64,000 nucleotides of DNA, taken from NCBI GenBank assembly GCA_903908065.1, contig CAIVQO010000042.1, positions 1 to 64,000 on the forward strand. Direction: 5' to 3'. This document shows, one piece after another, positions 9,261 through 19,284 of the stretch. The DNA comes from an uncultured beta proteobacterium. Lineage in GTDB: Bacteria; Pseudomonadota; Gammaproteobacteria; Burkholderiales; Rhodocyclaceae. Position numbers and translations under genes: made by a program. The notes under the pieces were generated by a model, which worked only from the letters and a program-made list of their open reading frames with translations, had not been told where the DNA came from and ran no database searches. Position 1 is the stretch's first letter. Each line of letters begins with the position of its first letter.

Positions 9261-10589
9261 GTGGCAGTCAATCAGGCAGGGGCGATCGGCAAAACCGGCA
9301 AGTTTGGCGACCTTTGGCGCCGCTTGTGGTTTTTGCTCGGAGCTCTAGTCGTCTATCGGATTGGCGCCCACATTCCCGTACCCGGGATTGATCCGGTCAA
9401 ACTTGCCGAATTGTTCCAGGGGCAGCAGGGCGGGATACTTGGGGTCTTCAACCTGTTCTCCGGCGGCGCACTTTCGCGCTTCACGCTATTCGCCCTGGGC
9501 ATCATGCCCTATATTTCATCCTCCATCATCATGCAACTGATGGCGGTTGCCGTTCCGTCGATTGAGCAACTGAAGAAAGAGGGCGAAGCCGGGCGGCGCA
9601 AGATTACTCAATACACACGTTATGGAACGGTCGCCCTGGCCCTGTTCCAAGGCTTGGGCATTGCGATCGCGCTTGAATCGCAGGCGGGCCTGGTGCTTGA
9701 TCCCGGTCCGATGTTCCGCTTCGTGACCGTCCTGACCCTTCTTACCGGGACCATGTTCCTGATGTGGGTCGGTGAGCAAATTACCGAACGTGGACTCGGC
9801 AACGGCATTTCGATCATCATTTTCGCCGGCATCGTCGCTGGCTTGCCGAGCGCGCTGGGCGGGCTCTTCGAGCTCGTGCGTACCGGCGCGATGCATGCCA
9901 TATCCGCATTGTTCATCTGTGCGTTGGTAGTGCTCGTTACCGGATTCGTGGTTTTTGTCGAAAAAGGCCAGCGCAAAATCTTGGTGAATTACGCGAAGCG
10001 GCAGGTCGGCAACAAGATCTATGGTGGCCAAAGCTCCCATCTGCCGCTGAAGCTGAACATGTCCGGCGTGATTCCGCCGATCTTCGCCTCCTCGATCATC
10101 CTTTTCCCGGCGACCGCTGCTGGCTGGTTCGGTTCCGGCGAAGGCATGACCTGGTTGAAGGATATCGCCGCCACGCTGTCGCCGGGTCAGCCGATCTATG
10201 TAATTCTTTACGCGGTTGCGATCATCTTCTTCTGCTTTTTCTATACCGCGTTGGTTTTCAATTCGAAGGAAACTGCCGACAACCTCAAGAAGAGCGGCGC
10301 CTTTGTGCCGGGGATTCGGCCCGGAGACCAGACCAGCCGCTACATCGACAAGATCCTGACCCGTCTCACCCTGGTCGGCGCCATCTACATCACTCTGGTG
10401 TGCCTGATTCCCGAATTCCTGATCCTGAAGTGGAACGTTCCTTTTTACTTCGGCGGTACCAGCTTGCTGATCATCGTCGTCGTCACCATGGACTTCATGT
10501 CGCAGGTTCAAGCCTACGTAATGTCCCACCAGTACGAAAGCTTGTTGAAAAAGGCCAATTTCAAGGGAGCCGGTTTCCCGGGTCGTTAA
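9261..10589 (+). CDS. secY: Protein translocase subunit SecY
   Basis: SecY forms the protein-conducting channel of the inner membrane with SecE and SecG. The frame is open upstream through rplO. The GTG at 9261 follows a GGGAAG site and gives 442 residues, the normal length. The start of the mature homology is [14 protein letters not shown]. Ten hydrophobic segments and the conserved cytosolic loop [18 protein letters not shown] are visible. Confidence 0.96.
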   Translation: MAVNQAGAIGKTGKFGDLWRRLWFLLGALVVYRIGAHIPVPGIDPVKLAELFQGQQGGILGVFNLFSGGALSRFTLFALGIMPYISSSIIMQLMAVAVPSIEQLKKEGEAGRRKITQYTRYGTVALALFQGLGIAIALESQAGLVLDPGPMFRFVTVLTLLTGTMFLMWVGEQITERGLGNGISIIIFAGIVAGLPSALGGLFELVRTGAMHAISALFICALVVLVTGFVVFVEKGQRKILVNYAKRQVGNKIYGGQSSHLPLKLNMSGVIPPIFASSIILFPATAAGWFGSGEGMTWLKDIAATLSPGQPIYVILYAVAIIFFCFFYTALVFNSKETADNLKKSGAFVPGIRPGDQTSRYIDKILTRLTLVGAIYITLVCLIPEFLILKWNVPFYFGGTSLLIIVVVTMDFMSQVQAYVMSHQYESLLKKANFKGAGFPGR

Positions 10590-10592
10590 GGG

Positions 10593-10811
10593 ATGGGCAA
10601 GGAAGATGTAATCGAAATGCAGGGAGAAGTCATGGAGAATCTCCCGAATGCCACGTTCCGCATCAAGCTGGAAAACGGGCATGTGGTTCTTGGCCATATC
10701 TCCGGAAAGATGCGCATGCACTACATCCGCATTCTTCCTGGCGACAAGGTCACCGTGCAGCTCACACCTTACGACCTGTCAAAGGCCCGTATCGTGTTTC
10801 GCGCCAAGTAG
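10593..10811 (+). CDS. infA: Translation initiation factor IF-1
   Basis: IF-1 occupies the 30S A site during initiation and is a single OB fold. The 72-residue product contains [20 protein letters not shown] and [20 protein letters not shown]. It lies 3 bases after secY and before rpmJ, an order found in betaproteobacteria but not in E. coli. Confidence 0.97.
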   Translation: MGKEDVIEMQGEVMENLPNATFRIKLENGHVVLGHISGKMRMHYIRILPGDKVTVQLTPYDLSKARIVFRAK

Positions 10812-10837
10812 TCTGGCAATTTATCCGGAGAAATCCA

Positions 10838-10951
10838 ATGAAAGTTCTGGCTTCGGTCAAGCGTATTTGTCGTAACTGCAAAGTCATCCGTCGCAAGGGT
10901 GTGGTTCGGATCATCTGTACCGATCCACGCCACAAGCAGCGTCAAGGTTGA
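10838..10951 (+). CDS. rpmJ: 50S ribosomal protein L36
   Basis: This 37-residue protein is the smallest 50S component. It keeps the zinc ligands Cys11, Cys14, Cys27 and His32 (CRNC ... CTDPRH), so it is the zinc-binding form. A CGGAG ribosome site lies about 9 bases before the ATG. It closes the spc operon, and an 89-base gap with no obvious promoter precedes rpsM. Confidence 0.96.
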   Translation: MKVLASVKRICRNCKVIRRKGVVRIICTDPRHKQRQG

Positions 10952-11040
10952 TCGAGCAAACACGATCGGATATACTTACTAGTTTCCCAATTTTCAGCTA
11001 ACCCACTACCCCGCATTGGCGGCGACGAACAGGTAAGCAC

Positions 11041-11406
11041 ATGGCTCGCATAGCAGGCGTCAACATCCCGAACCACCAGCACGCGGAGATCGCTCTGACC
11101 GCGATTTACGGCATCGGCCGTACCCGCGCCCGGAAGATCTGCGACGCCGTCGGCGTCAAGCGTTCGACCAAGATCAAGGAACTCACCGACAGCGAGATGG
11201 ATCGCCTGCGTGAGGAAGTCGGCAAGTTCACCGTCGAGGGCGACCTGCGTCGCGAAACGACGATGAACATCAAGCGACTGATGGATCTCGGTTGCTATCG
11301 CGGCGTTCGTCACCGTCGCGGCCTTCCCGTTCGCGGACAGCGTACGCGCACCAATGCCCGCACCCGCAAGGGACCGCGCAAGGCGATTTCGATGGGCAAG
11401 AAGTAA
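11041..11406 (+). CDS. rpsM: 30S ribosomal protein S13
   Basis: S13 in the 30S head contacts the P-site tRNA and 50S bridges. The 121-residue product begins [20 protein letters not shown] and ends in the basic tail [20 protein letters not shown]. It is the first gene of the alpha operon. Codon use from here on is more C/G-rich in third positions than in the preceding spc genes. Confidence 0.98.
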   Translation: MARIAGVNIPNHQHAEIALTAIYGIGRTRARKICDAVGVKRSTKIKELTDSEMDRLREEVGKFTVEGDLRRETTMNIKRLMDLGCYRGVRHRRGLPVRGQRTRTNARTRKGPRKAISMGKK

Positions 11407-11421
11407 ACCAGGAACCAGCAC

Positions 11422-11811
11422 ATGGCAAAGACCGCAACCAAAGTTCGCAAGAAGGTCAAGAAGAACGTCGCCGAGGGCATTGCCCACGTTCACGCGTCGT
11501 TCAACAACACCATCATTACCATCACCGACCGTCAGGGCAACGCCCTTTCGTGGGCAACGTCGGGCGGCGCCGGCTTCAAGGGCTCGCGCAAATCGACCCC
11601 GTTTGCCGCGCAGATCGCCGCCGAGGCTGCGGGCAAGGCGGCGCAGGAGTGCGGTGTCAAGAATCTCGAGGTCCGCATCAAGGGCCCTGGCCCGGGCCGC
11701 GAGTCAGCGGTTCGTGCCCTCAATGCGCTCGGCATGAAGATCACCAGCATCACCGACATTACCCCGATTCCCCACAACGGATGCCGGCCGCCCAAGCGCC
11801 GTCGCATCTAA
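11422..11811 (+). CDS. rpsK: 30S ribosomal protein S11
   Basis: S11 lies on the 30S platform near the mRNA exit. The 129-residue product contains [20 protein letters not shown] and the conserved C-terminus [18 protein letters not shown]. It lies in standard position between rpsM and rpsD. Confidence 0.98.
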   Translation: MAKTATKVRKKVKKNVAEGIAHVHASFNNTIITITDRQGNALSWATSGGAGFKGSRKSTPFAAQIAAEAAGKAAQECGVKNLEVRIKGPGPGRESAVRALNALGMKITSITDITPIPHNGCRPPKRRRI

Positions 11812-11831
11812 GGCAATAAGGACCCGACACC

Positions 11832-12461
11832 ATGGCCCGCAACCTAGACGCCAAGTGCCGTCAGTGCCGCCGCGAGGGCGAGAAGCTCTTCCTCAAAGGC
11901 GAAAAGTGCTTTACCGACAAGTGTTCCGTCGAGCGCCGCTCCTACGCGCCCGGCCAGCACGGCCAGAAGTCAGGCCAGCGCCTGTCTGGCTACGGCACGC
12001 AGCTGCGCGAGAAACAAAAGATCCGCCGCATCTACGGCATCCTTGAACGTCAGTTCCGCAAGGTGTTTGCCGATGCCGAGCGCAAGAAAGGCCAGACCGG
12101 CGAGAACCTGCTGAAGCTGCTGGAAAGTCGCCTTGACACGGTCGCCTATCGCATGGGCTTTGGCGCATCCCGCGCAGAAGCCCGCCAGGTGGTCCGCCAC
12201 AATGGCGTTCTGATCAATGGCAAGCGCGTGAATATTCCGTCTTACAGCGTTCGTCCCGGCGACGTGATCCAGTTGACGGACGCCAGCCGTGGTCATCTGC
12301 GCAGCAAGGCTGCGATCGAGGCCGCCGAGTCGCGCGGTTTCCCCGAGTGGATCGAGGTCGACGCCAAGGCCGGCAAGGGCGTATTCAAGTCCTATCCCGC
12401 CCGCGAGGACCTGCCCCCGTCGATCAACGAGGGCCTGGTTGTCGAACTGTATTCGCGCTAA
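11832..12461 (+). CDS. rpsD: 30S ribosomal protein S4, four-cysteine form
   Basis: S4 starts 30S assembly and, in E. coli, represses the alpha operon. The 209-residue product keeps an N-terminal set Cys9, Cys12, Cys26 and Cys31, the zinc-binding pattern absent from E. coli S4. An S4-type RNA-binding domain ([20 protein letters not shown]) follows from about residue 97. Confidence 0.98.
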   Translation: MARNLDAKCRQCRREGEKLFLKGEKCFTDKCSVERRSYAPGQHGQKSGQRLSGYGTQLREKQKIRRIYGILERQFRKVFADAERKKGQTGENLLKLLESRLDTVAYRMGFGASRAEARQVVRHNGVLINGKRVNIPSYSVRPGDVIQLTDASRGHLRSKAAIEAAESRGFPEWIEVDAKAGKGVFKSYPAREDLPPSINEGLVVELYSR

Positions 12462-12473
12462 CACGTAGTTTCG

Positions 12474-12500
12474 CGCCTGGCGTCCGATGGGCGCCAGGCG
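12474..12500 (+). promoter_or_regulatory. Hairpin between rpsD and rpoA
   Basis: CGCCTGGCG at 12474-12482 pairs perfectly with 12492-12500 across a 9-base loop. No T run follows, so it is not a classical terminator. It sits 22 bases before the rpoA start and may tune the step-down between ribosomal genes and rpoA; that role is inference. Confidence 0.4.
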
Positions 12501-12522
12501 TTGTCCATTTGAAGGAATGCAC

Positions 12523-13500
12523 ATGCACACACTTCTGAAACCCCGCAGTATCGATGTTCAGCAACTCTCGCCGGTGCACGCCCGTGTGGTGATGGAGCCG
12601 TTCGAGCGCGGGTACGGCCATACGCTGGGCAACGCCCTGCGCCGCATCCTGCTGTCGTCGATGGAAGGGGTTGCCCCGACCGAGGTGTCGATCGAGGGCG
12701 TGCTTCACGAGTACTCGACTCTCGACGGTGTGCGCGAGGATGTGGTCGATGTCCTGCTCAACCTCAAGGGCGTCGTGCTCAAAATGCATAACCGCCGCGA
12801 GGCCACGCTGACGCTGTCCAAGAATGGTGAGGGTGTTGTCACCGCCGCCGACATCGAGACCACGCATGATGTCGAGATCGTCAATCCGGACCATGTGATC
12901 GCCCACATCGCTCCCGGCGGCAAGCTCAACATGCAGATTCGCGTTGAATCCGGTCGCGGCTATGTGCCGGCCAACCAGCGCGAAATCGCCCGCGAAAATC
13001 GCGCCATCGGCCAGATCATGCTGGACGCATCGTTCAGCCCGGTTCGTCGCGTCAGCTATTCCGTCGAGTCCGCCCGCGTTGAACAGCGCACCGATCTCGA
13101 CAAGCTGATCCTCGACATCGAAACCAATGGCGCGATCGACAATGCCGAAGAGGCCGTGCGCACCGCTGCCCGCATCCTGATGGAGCAGCTGTCGATTTTT
13201 GCCGACCTGGAAGGAACTCCGGGTGTCGCCGAGGCACCGAAGCAGACTTCGGTCGATCCGGTCTTGGTACGTCCGGTCGACGACCTGGAACTGACGGTAC
13301 GCTCCGCCAACTGCCTCAAGGCTGAAAACATCTATTACATTGGCGACCTGATCCAGCGCACCGAGACGGAGCTGCTGAAGACGCCGAACCTCGGCCGCAA
13401 GTCGCTCAACGAAATCAAGGAAGTGCTTGCTTCGCGCGGCCTGACCTTGGGCATGAAACTGGAAAGCTGGCCGCCCGCCGGGCTGGAAAAGCTTTCCTGA
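12523..13500 (+). CDS. rpoA: DNA-directed RNA polymerase subunit alpha
   Basis: Alpha dimerises to nucleate RNA polymerase and contacts UP elements and activators. Two ATGs are close together. The GAAGGA site at 12511-12516 abuts the ATG at 12517 but is 6 bases from 12523, so 12523 ([13 protein letters not shown]) is chosen, giving 325 residues. The N-terminal domain has [20 protein letters not shown]; the C-terminal domain has [20 protein letters not shown]. Confidence 0.97.
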   Translation: MHTLLKPRSIDVQQLSPVHARVVMEPFERGYGHTLGNALRRILLSSMEGVAPTEVSIEGVLHEYSTLDGVREDVVDVLLNLKGVVLKMHNRREATLTLSKNGEGVVTAADIETTHDVEIVNPDHVIAHIAPGGKLNMQIRVESGRGYVPANQREIARENRAIGQIMLDASFSPVRRVSYSVESARVEQRTDLDKLILDIETNGAIDNAEEAVRTAARILMEQLSIFADLEGTPGVAEAPKQTSVDPVLVRPVDDLELTVRSANCLKAENIYYIGDLIQRTETELLKTPNLGRKSLNEIKEVLASRGLTLGMKLESWPPAGLEKLS

Positions 13501-13506
13501 CAGGCG

Positions 13507-13577
13507 CCGGGTTCAAACCCGGTATCGACAACTCTCTTAAAAACCATTAACCGGCCGCTTGCATCGCGCGGCGGCCG
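13507..13577 (+). promoter_or_regulatory. rpoA-rplQ spacer with two hairpins
   Basis: The 97-base spacer holds a 7-bp stem (13507-13513 with 13516-13522, 2-base loop) and a second 7-bp stem (13552-13558 with 13571-13577). The second is followed by A residues, not T, so it does not terminate transcription on this strand. The spacer is longer than those inside the rest of the operon. Confidence 0.35.
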
Positions 13578-13597
13578 CATAAAAAAGGGAAATCAAA

Positions 13598-13990
13598 ATG
13601 CGTCACGGCAACGGACTTCGCAAACTCAACCGGACCTCGGCACACCGCCAGGCAATGCTGCGCAACATGGCGGTATCGCTGCTGCGCCACGAGGCCATCA
13701 AGACCACCCTGCCCAAGGCCAAGGAACTGCGCCGCGTGGTGGAGCCCCTGATCACCCTGGGCAAGAAGCCCAGCCTGGCCAATCGCCGTCTGGCCTTTGA
13801 CCGCACCCGCGACCGTGAAATCGTCGGCAAGCTGTTCGACGTGCTCGGCCCGCGTTATGCCGCCCGCAACGGCGGCTATCTGCGCATCCTGAAGATGGGT
13901 TTCCGCGTCGGCGACAATGCGCCGATGGCCTTCGTCGAACTGCTTGATCGTCCCGCCGGGGAAGTGGTCGAAGCGCCTGCCGCCGAATAA
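13598..13990 (+). CDS. rplQ: 50S ribosomal protein L17
   Basis: L17 lies at the base of the 50S subunit near the tunnel exit. The 130-residue product begins [20 protein letters not shown] and contains [20 protein letters not shown]. An AAGGGA site precedes the ATG. It is the last gene of the alpha operon and is followed within 12 bases by a strong terminator. Confidence 0.98.
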   Translation: MRHGNGLRKLNRTSAHRQAMLRNMAVSLLRHEAIKTTLPKAKELRRVVEPLITLGKKPSLANRRLAFDRTRDREIVGKLFDVLGPRYAARNGGYLRILKMGFRVGDNAPMAFVELLDRPAGEVVEAPAAE

Positions 13991-14001
13991 GGCTTGCGTC
14001 A

Positions 14002-14040
14002 CCAACAAAAAAGCCAGGCATCGCCTGGCTTTTTTGTTGG
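14002..14040. terminator. Bidirectional intrinsic terminator, rplQ/cysN
   Basis: A perfect 18-bp inverted repeat (14002-14019 with 14023-14040) has a 3-base loop. Six A on one side and six T on the other flank the GC-rich core GCCAGGC/GCCTGGC. It works in both directions, serving rplQ on the + strand and cysN, which ends at 14055, on the - strand. Confidence 0.92.
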
Positions 14041-14054
14041 TTCCAGGAAATCAG

Positions 14055-15353
14055 TCAAAGGATCATCCCCGCTCCGACAGTGTCGTTGGTGCTTTCGTCG
14101 ATGACGATAAAGGCGCCGGTGGCCCGGTTCTCGGAGTAGCGATCGACAACGAGCGGATGCGCCAGCCTGAAGGCGACACGCACGATGTCGTTCATTCCGA
14201 TTCGATCGGCGGCAACCTGCTCCAGCGAATTGATGTCGAGCCGGTAGGCAATGCCGTCGAGCAGGCCCCGGCTCTCCCGGGTGGTCTGCCGAATAAGATA
14301 TTTGCGCCGCGCGTCGAGTGGGCTCTCGCTCAGCCAGCAGAGCATGGCTTCGATGCGCCGTGTCACCAGCGCCGACTTTTCATCGCAACTGCGCATGATC
14401 ATGTCGCCGCGCGAAATGTCGATCTCCTCATCCAGCAGCAGTGTCACCGACTGTTCGGCAAGCGCGTACGACACCGAGCGGCCGCCGAGCTGGATGTGCT
14501 TGATGCGGCTGCGCCTTTCGGAAGGCAGTACAACGACCTCGTCGCCTACAGCGATTTCCCCGGACTCGACGCGGCCCATAAAGCCGCGGTAGTCGTGCAG
14601 CAGGGGATCGTCGGCCTTCTGCGGGCGGCAGACATACTGCACCGGGAAGCGAAAGCGTTCGTCGCGTTCGCTGTGCGCGGCCGGCGCCGATTCGAGGATG
14701 TCGATCAGGGTCGGCCCCTGGTACCAATCGAGCTTGTCGCCGCGATCCACCACCATGTCGCCGTTCAGCGCCGACAGCGGAATGAAGCGCACGTCGCTGA
14801 TGCCCAACTGGCGTGCGAATTTCCGGTATTCGTCGCAGATGCGTTCAAACACGTTACGGTCGTAGCCGACCAGGTCCATCTTGTTCACCGCCACCAGCAG
14901 ATGCGGAATGCCTACCAGGTGGGCAAGGCAGGAATGGCGGCGGGTCTGGGTGAGGACCCCCTTGCGCGCGTCGATCAAGATGATCGCGAGGTTGGCGGTC
15001 GAGGCGGCGGTGACCATGTTGCGGGTGTATTGCTCGTGCCCCGGCGCATCCGCAATGATGTACTTGCGGCGACCGGTACTGAAGTAGCGGTAAGCGACGT
15101 CGATGGTGATGCCCTGTTCGCGCTCGGCCAGCAGGCCGTCGGTAAGCAGGGACAGGTCGATCGCTTCCATGCCGCGCCGTTGTGAAGTCCTCTCGATGGC
15201 GTGCAAGGTATCGGCGAGGATCGCCTTGGTGTCGTAGAGCAGGCGACCGATCAGCGTGCTCTTGCCGTCATCGACGCTGCCGCAGGTGAGGAAGCGCAAC
15301 AGCCCGTTATCGACCGGTGCGGAAAACTCGGGAATGTGCTCGATTGCGCTCAT
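14055..15353 (-). CDS. cysN: Sulfate adenylyltransferase large subunit (GTPase)
   Basis: CysN is the GTPase subunit of ATP sulfurylase, which makes adenosine 5'-phosphosulfate from sulfate and ATP in the cytoplasm. The 432-residue product has P-loop GSVDDGKST near residue 25, DAPGHEQY (G3) and NKMD (G4), then a translation-factor-like beta-barrel. There is no C-terminal APS-kinase domain. The start at 15353 overlaps the cysD stop by one base. It is the last gene of the - strand operon. Confidence 0.96.
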   Translation of the reverse strand: MSAIEHIPEFSAPVDNGLLRFLTCGSVDDGKSTLIGRLLYDTKAILADTLHAIERTSQRRGMEAIDLSLLTDGLLAEREQGITIDVAYRYFSTGRRKYIIADAPGHEQYTRNMVTAASTANLAIILIDARKGVLTQTRRHSCLAHLVGIPHLLVAVNKMDLVGYDRNVFERICDEYRKFARQLGISDVRFIPLSALNGDMVVDRGDKLDWYQGPTLIDILESAPAAHSERDERFRFPVQYVCRPQKADDPLLHDYRGFMGRVESGEIAVGDEVVVLPSERRSRIKHIQLGGRSVSYALAEQSVTLLLDEEIDISRGDMIMRSCDEKSALVTRRIEAMLCWLSESPLDARRKYLIRQTTRESRGLLDGIAYRLDINSLEQVAADRIGMNDIVRVAFRLAHPLVVDRYSENRATGAFIVIDESTNDTVGAGMIL

Positions 15354-16279
15354 CAGAAATAGCCTTCCTTCTTGCGTTGCTCCATCGCGGCCTCCGAGGC
15401 CTGGTCGTCGAGCCGCGTCGCGCCCCGCTCGGTGATCGTGGTGGTGGCCGTTTCGGCGATGATCTTCGCGACAGTATCGGCTTCCGATTCGACCGGCGCG
15501 GTGCAGGTGATGTCGCCGACGGTGCGAAAGCGCACGCGCAGGAGTTCGACCGCATCGCCTTCGCGTACCGGGGTCAGTTCCGTCACCGGCTGCAGTAACC
15601 CGCCCCTGCGCACGACGGGACGCGTGTGGGCAAAGTAAATCGGCGGCAGGCCGAGGTTCTCGCGGGCAATGTATTGCCAGACGTCGAGTTCGGTCCAGTT
15701 CGAAATCGGGAAGGCGCGGATGTTCTCGCCCCTGTGCACCCGGGCATTGAGCAGGTCCCACAGTTCGGGACGCTGGTTCTTCGGGTCCCAGCCGCCGAAC
15801 TCGTCGCGGAAGGAAAAGATGCGTTCCTTGGCGCGGGCCTTTTCCTCGTCGCGGCGGGCGCCGCCGATGCAGGCGTCGAAGCCGAATTCATCGATCGCTT
15901 CGAGCAGCGTCACCGACTGGTGCTTGTTGCGCGACTCGTCGGACGACTTCAGGCGTACCGTGCCGCGCGCCATCGAGCTTTCGACCGAACGCACGATCAG
16001 GCGTTCACCCAGTTCGCAGGCGCGGGCATCGCGAAAGTCGATAACCTCGGAATAGTTGTGTCCGGTATCGATGTGCAGCAACGGAAACGGAAAGCGCCCG
16101 GGGCGGAAGGCCTTCTCGGCCAGACGAAGCAGCACGATCGAGTCCTTGCCGCCGGAAAACAGCAGCGCCGGATTGCTGCACTGGCCGGCCACTTCGCGCA
16201 GGATGTAGATCGCTTCGGCCTCCAGCCAGTCAAGATGGTCGAGGGTTTGGCGAACGGGGGCGGGGGCAAGCGTCGTCAT
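15353..16279 (-). CDS. cysD: Sulfate adenylyltransferase small subunit
   Basis: CysD is the catalytic subunit of ATP sulfurylase and partners CysN. The 308-residue product has the PP-loop SGGKDS near residue 43 and GGARRDEEKARAKERIFSFR in the middle, both typical. The start overlaps the cysH stop by 4 bases and the stop overlaps cysN, indicating coupled translation of cysH-cysD-cysN. Confidence 0.96.
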   Translation of the reverse strand: MTTLAPAPVRQTLDHLDWLEAEAIYILREVAGQCSNPALLFSGGKDSIVLLRLAEKAFRPGRFPFPLLHIDTGHNYSEVIDFRDARACELGERLIVRSVESSMARGTVRLKSSDESRNKHQSVTLLEAIDEFGFDACIGGARRDEEKARAKERIFSFRDEFGGWDPKNQRPELWDLLNARVHRGENIRAFPISNWTELDVWQYIARENLGLPPIYFAHTRPVVRRGGLLQPVTELTPVREGDAVELLRVRFRTVGDITCTAPVESEADTVAKIIAETATTTITERGATRLDDQASEAAMEQRKKEGYF

Positions 16280-17055
16280 GCCGCAACCGCCGTCTCATCG
16301 GCGCCGACTTTCCGGGTTCGCATCAGCTTGCCGTCGACCAGATGTAGGCCGCACTCCTTGGTGTCCGCGCTTTCCCACCACCAGCGCCCGGCGCGCACGT
16401 CCTCGCTGGGCTGGATGGCGCGGGTGCAGGGGGCGCAGCCGATGCTCGGATAGTTGCGGTCGTGCAGCGCGTTGTAGGGCACGTTGTTGGCGCGCAGGTA
16501 GACCCAGACCTCGCGTTCGCTCCAGTCGGTTAGTGGGCTGATCTTGACCAGATTGTTGCTGTGGTCGAAGGCCACCGTCTTCAGCTTGTCGCGGGTCGGT
16601 GATTGAGCCGCGCGCAGGCCGGTGATCCAGGCCTGCTTGCCTGCCAGCGCGCGCTGCAGCGGTTCGATCTTGCGGGCGTGGCAGCAGGCCTTGCGCGCCT
16701 CGACCGAGTCGTAGAAGCCGTTTATGCCGTGGGCGGCGACGAAGGCCTGCGCCGTTTCGTGGCGGGGCGCGAAGACCTCCAGGCGCCGGCCGTAGTGGCG
16801 CTCGGCGCGGGCGACCAGCTCGTAGGTCTCGGCCGGCAGGCGGCCGGTGTCGAGCGAGAAGACGCCTATCCCCAGATCTTCGCCCCAGATCATGTCGGTC
16901 AGTACCATGTCCTCGGCGCCAAGGCTGTTGGCGAACACCACGGGCGCGTAGTCGCGCGCGATGTCGCGCAGCCGCCGTAGCACCAGCGCCGACTTTTCGG
17001 CGACGGCAGCCACCAGTTCAATGTCGGCCAGGTCGGGGATCGAGTCTCGTTGCAT
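16276..17055 (-). CDS. cysH: Assimilatory adenylylsulfate (APS) reductase
   Basis: This enzyme reduces the activated sulfate to sulfite. The 259-residue product has Cys124-Cys125 (ACCHARK), Cys207 and Cys210 (CAPC) and Cys235 in ECGLH. The CC...CxxC set binds the [4Fe-4S] cluster of APS reductases and is absent from PAPS reductases. This agrees with the lack of an APS kinase here. The ATG at 17055 was chosen because it starts the homology (MQRDSIPDL). Confidence 0.93.
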   Translation of the reverse strand: MQRDSIPDLADIELVAAVAEKSALVLRRLRDIARDYAPVVFANSLGAEDMVLTDMIWGEDLGIGVFSLDTGRLPAETYELVARAERHYGRRLEVFAPRHETAQAFVAAHGINGFYDSVEARKACCHARKIEPLQRALAGKQAWITGLRAAQSPTRDKLKTVAFDHSNNLVKISPLTDWSEREVWVYLRANNVPYNALHDRNYPSIGCAPCTRAIQPSEDVRAGRWWWESADTKECGLHLVDGKLMRTRKVGADETAVAA

Positions 17056-17075
17056 GGCGGATTCCTTTGCGTGAA

Positions 17076-17600
17076 TTACGCCGCCCGTCGGCGGAACAGG
17101 GGCAGCGGCTGCACCGCATCGCCCTGGTAGTTTTCGGGGAAGTCGTCGAAGGCTTTCAGGGCGTCTTCGACGTTGCGGCCTTCGCCCAGCACGAAGCTGT
17201 CGAAACCGACGCGATTGAGGAAGAAGATCTGGTCGCGGCCGATGTCGCCGAAGGCGCGCAGCTCGCCGTCGTAGCCATGGCGCTCGCGCAGCAGGCGGGC
17301 GGTGGAATAGCCGCGGCCGTCCGTGAACGTCGGGAAATGAACCGCGATCACGGTGAAGTCGTCGATGTCGGCGGCGATGTCCTCGATGTTGTCCTCGGGC
17401 GAAAGCCAGATGCCCAGGGGGGTGCCGTGCTCGTACTCGCGATGGATCAGGCAGGCCTTTTTCGCCTTCCACACCGCCAGCGGCACCAGCAGCGGGCCGA
17501 CCGGCAGGCAGACGTCGATGGGCGCTGCGCCGTCGACCAGGTTGACGACTTTCCATGCGTCGTCCTGCAGGCGACGCTCCTTGAAGATCTTGTTAGCCAT
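17076..17600 (-). CDS. DUF934 family protein of the sulfite reductase operon
   Basis: The 174-residue protein (from MANKIFKERRLQDDAW) belongs to DUF934, a family known for lying next to cysI and cysH in proteobacteria. GYSTARLLRERHGYDGELRA and GRDQIFFLNRVGFDSF are the recognisable stretches. Its biochemical role is unsettled; a part in sulfite reduction or electron transfer is suggested only by context. Its start overlaps the cysI stop by 8 bases. Confidence 0.88.
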   Translation of the reverse strand: MANKIFKERRLQDDAWKVVNLVDGAAPIDVCLPVGPLLVPLAVWKAKKACLIHREYEHGTPLGIWLSPEDNIEDIAADIDDFTVIAVHFPTFTDGRGYSTARLLRERHGYDGELRAFGDIGRDQIFFLNRVGFDSFVLGEGRNVEDALKAFDDFPENYQGDAVQPLPLFRRRAA

Positions 17601-19275
17601 TTGCGACTCTCCTTTGTTCGAGTGGGGTGGGGTAGGCGGCAATGCGGAAGGGTTCGGCGCCGATGCGGTCGAAGGTATCGATGAAGCGCTCGTCGGCGTG
17701 GCGGTGCGCGAGGTAGGCGCCGATCAGGCGCTCGACCACGTCCGGCACCTCGGCGGCGGCGAAGGCGCGGCCGATCACCTCGCCGATGCGGGCGTCATTG
17801 CCCTGGCGGCCGCCGAGCGTGACCTGGTACCACTCCTCGCCGTTCTTGTCGACGCCGAGGATGCCGATGGCGCCGAGGTGGTGGTGGCCGCAGGAATTCA
17901 TGCAGCCGGAGATGTTGAGTTCCAGCTCGCCGATGTCGTGCTGGTAGTCGAGGTCCTCGAAGCGCTCCTGGATCGCCGCGGCGACCGGCAGCGAGCGGGC
18001 GTTGGCGAGGCCGCAGAAGTCGCCGCCGGGGCAGGCGATCAGGTCCTGGATCAGGCCGACGGTGGGCGCGGCCAGCCCCGCCGCCTTGGCCCGGTGCCAG
18101 ACGGTGTAGAGCTCGCGCTGTGGCACGTCGGCGAGGATCAGGTTCTGTTCGTGCGAGACGCGGATCTCGCCGAAGCTGTAGCGTTCGGCCAGGTCGGCCG
18201 CCGCCTCCATTTGTTCCGAAGTCGCATCGCCCGGCGCGGCGCTGGGCTTCTTCAGCGACAGCGTGACGGCGGCGTAGCCGGCCACCTTGTGGGCGTGCAC
18301 ATTGCGTTCGACCCAGCGCGCGAAGGCCTTGTCTTCGCGCAGGTGGGAGAGATGGCAGAGGTCGTCGGCGGCCAGGGTTTCGTAATTGGGCGCGGCGAAC
18401 TGCGCGGTGACGCGGTCGACTTCGGCCGCAGTGAGGGTCGCCGGACCGTCCTTCAGCCGCGACCATTCCTCCTCGACCTGGCGGGTGAATTCCTCGCCGC
18501 CCAGCGCCTTGACCAGGATCTTGATGCGCGCCTTGTAGGCATTGTCGCGGCGGCCGTGGCGGTTGAAGACGCGGACCAGGGCCTCGGTGTAGTTCAGCAA
18601 CTGCTGCCAGGACAGGAATTCGCGCACCACCTGGCCCAGCAGCGGGGTACGGCCGAGGCCGCCGCCGGCATAAACCTTGAAGCCGATTTCGCCGGCATCG
18701 TTCCTGACGATCTGCAGGCCGAGGTCATGCACCTGGATCGCCGCGCGGTCTTCCGCGGCGCCGGAAATCGCCACCTTGAACTTGCGCGGCAGATAGGCGA
18801 ACTCGGGGTGGAAAGTCGACCACTGGCGCAGGATCTCGGCCCAGGGACGCGGATCTCCGATCTCGTCGGCGGCGACGCCGGCGAAATGGTCGGTGGTCAC
18901 GTTGCGGATGCAGTTGCCCGAGGTCTGGATCGCATGGAGTTCCTCTTCAGCCAGTTCGGCGAGGATCTCGGGAGCGTCTTCCAGCCTGACCCAGTTCAGT
19001 TGCAGGTTGTGGCGCGTGGTGAAGTGGCCGAAGCCGCGGTCGTAGCGGCGGGCGACGTCGGCGAAGCGGCGCAGCTGGCGCGCCGAGATCAGGCCATAGG
19101 ACACGGCCAGGCGCAGCATTGGGGCGTGGCGCTGGATGTAGAGGCCGTTCTGCAAACGCAGCGGGCGGAACTCGTCGTCGGAGAGCTTGCCCGCGAGGTA
19201 GCGTTCGGTCTGGCCGCGGAACTGGGCGACGCGGGCCTGGACAATGGCGTGGTCGTAGTCGTCGTAGCGGTACAT
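17593..19275 (-). CDS. cysI: Sulfite reductase hemoprotein (nitrite/sulfite reductase family)
   Basis: This enzyme performs the six-electron reduction of sulfite to sulfide with siroheme and a [4Fe-4S] cluster. The 560-residue product has two ferredoxin-like half repeats and the cluster ligands Cys415 and Cys421 (CPGGDFC) and Cys458 and Cys462 (GCMNSC). Context with APS reductase argues for sulfite rather than nitrite as substrate. No flavoprotein partner (CysJ) is in the window, so the donor may be ferredoxin-like; that is inference. Confidence 0.92.
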   Translation of the reverse strand: MYRYDDYDHAIVQARVAQFRGQTERYLAGKLSDDEFRPLRLQNGLYIQRHAPMLRLAVSYGLISARQLRRFADVARRYDRGFGHFTTRHNLQLNWVRLEDAPEILAELAEEELHAIQTSGNCIRNVTTDHFAGVAADEIGDPRPWAEILRQWSTFHPEFAYLPRKFKVAISGAAEDRAAIQVHDLGLQIVRNDAGEIGFKVYAGGGLGRTPLLGQVVREFLSWQQLLNYTEALVRVFNRHGRRDNAYKARIKILVKALGGEEFTRQVEEEWSRLKDGPATLTAAEVDRVTAQFAAPNYETLAADDLCHLSHLREDKAFARWVERNVHAHKVAGYAAVTLSLKKPSAAPGDATSEQMEAAADLAERYSFGEIRVSHEQNLILADVPQRELYTVWHRAKAAGLAAPTVGLIQDLIACPGGDFCGLANARSLPVAAAIQERFEDLDYQHDIGELELNISGCMNSCGHHHLGAIGILGVDKNGEEWYQVTLGGRQGNDARIGEVIGRAFAAAEVPDVVERLIGAYLAHRHADERFIDTFDRIGAEPFRIAAYPTPLEQRRVANG

Positions 19276-19284
19276 GGTGTTTCC

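Noticed and set aside
13507-13522. Sequence like a tRNA T-arm (GGGTTCAAACCC core) after rpoA
   Set aside because: No acceptor, anticodon or D arm can be built around it, so it is treated as a plain hairpin.
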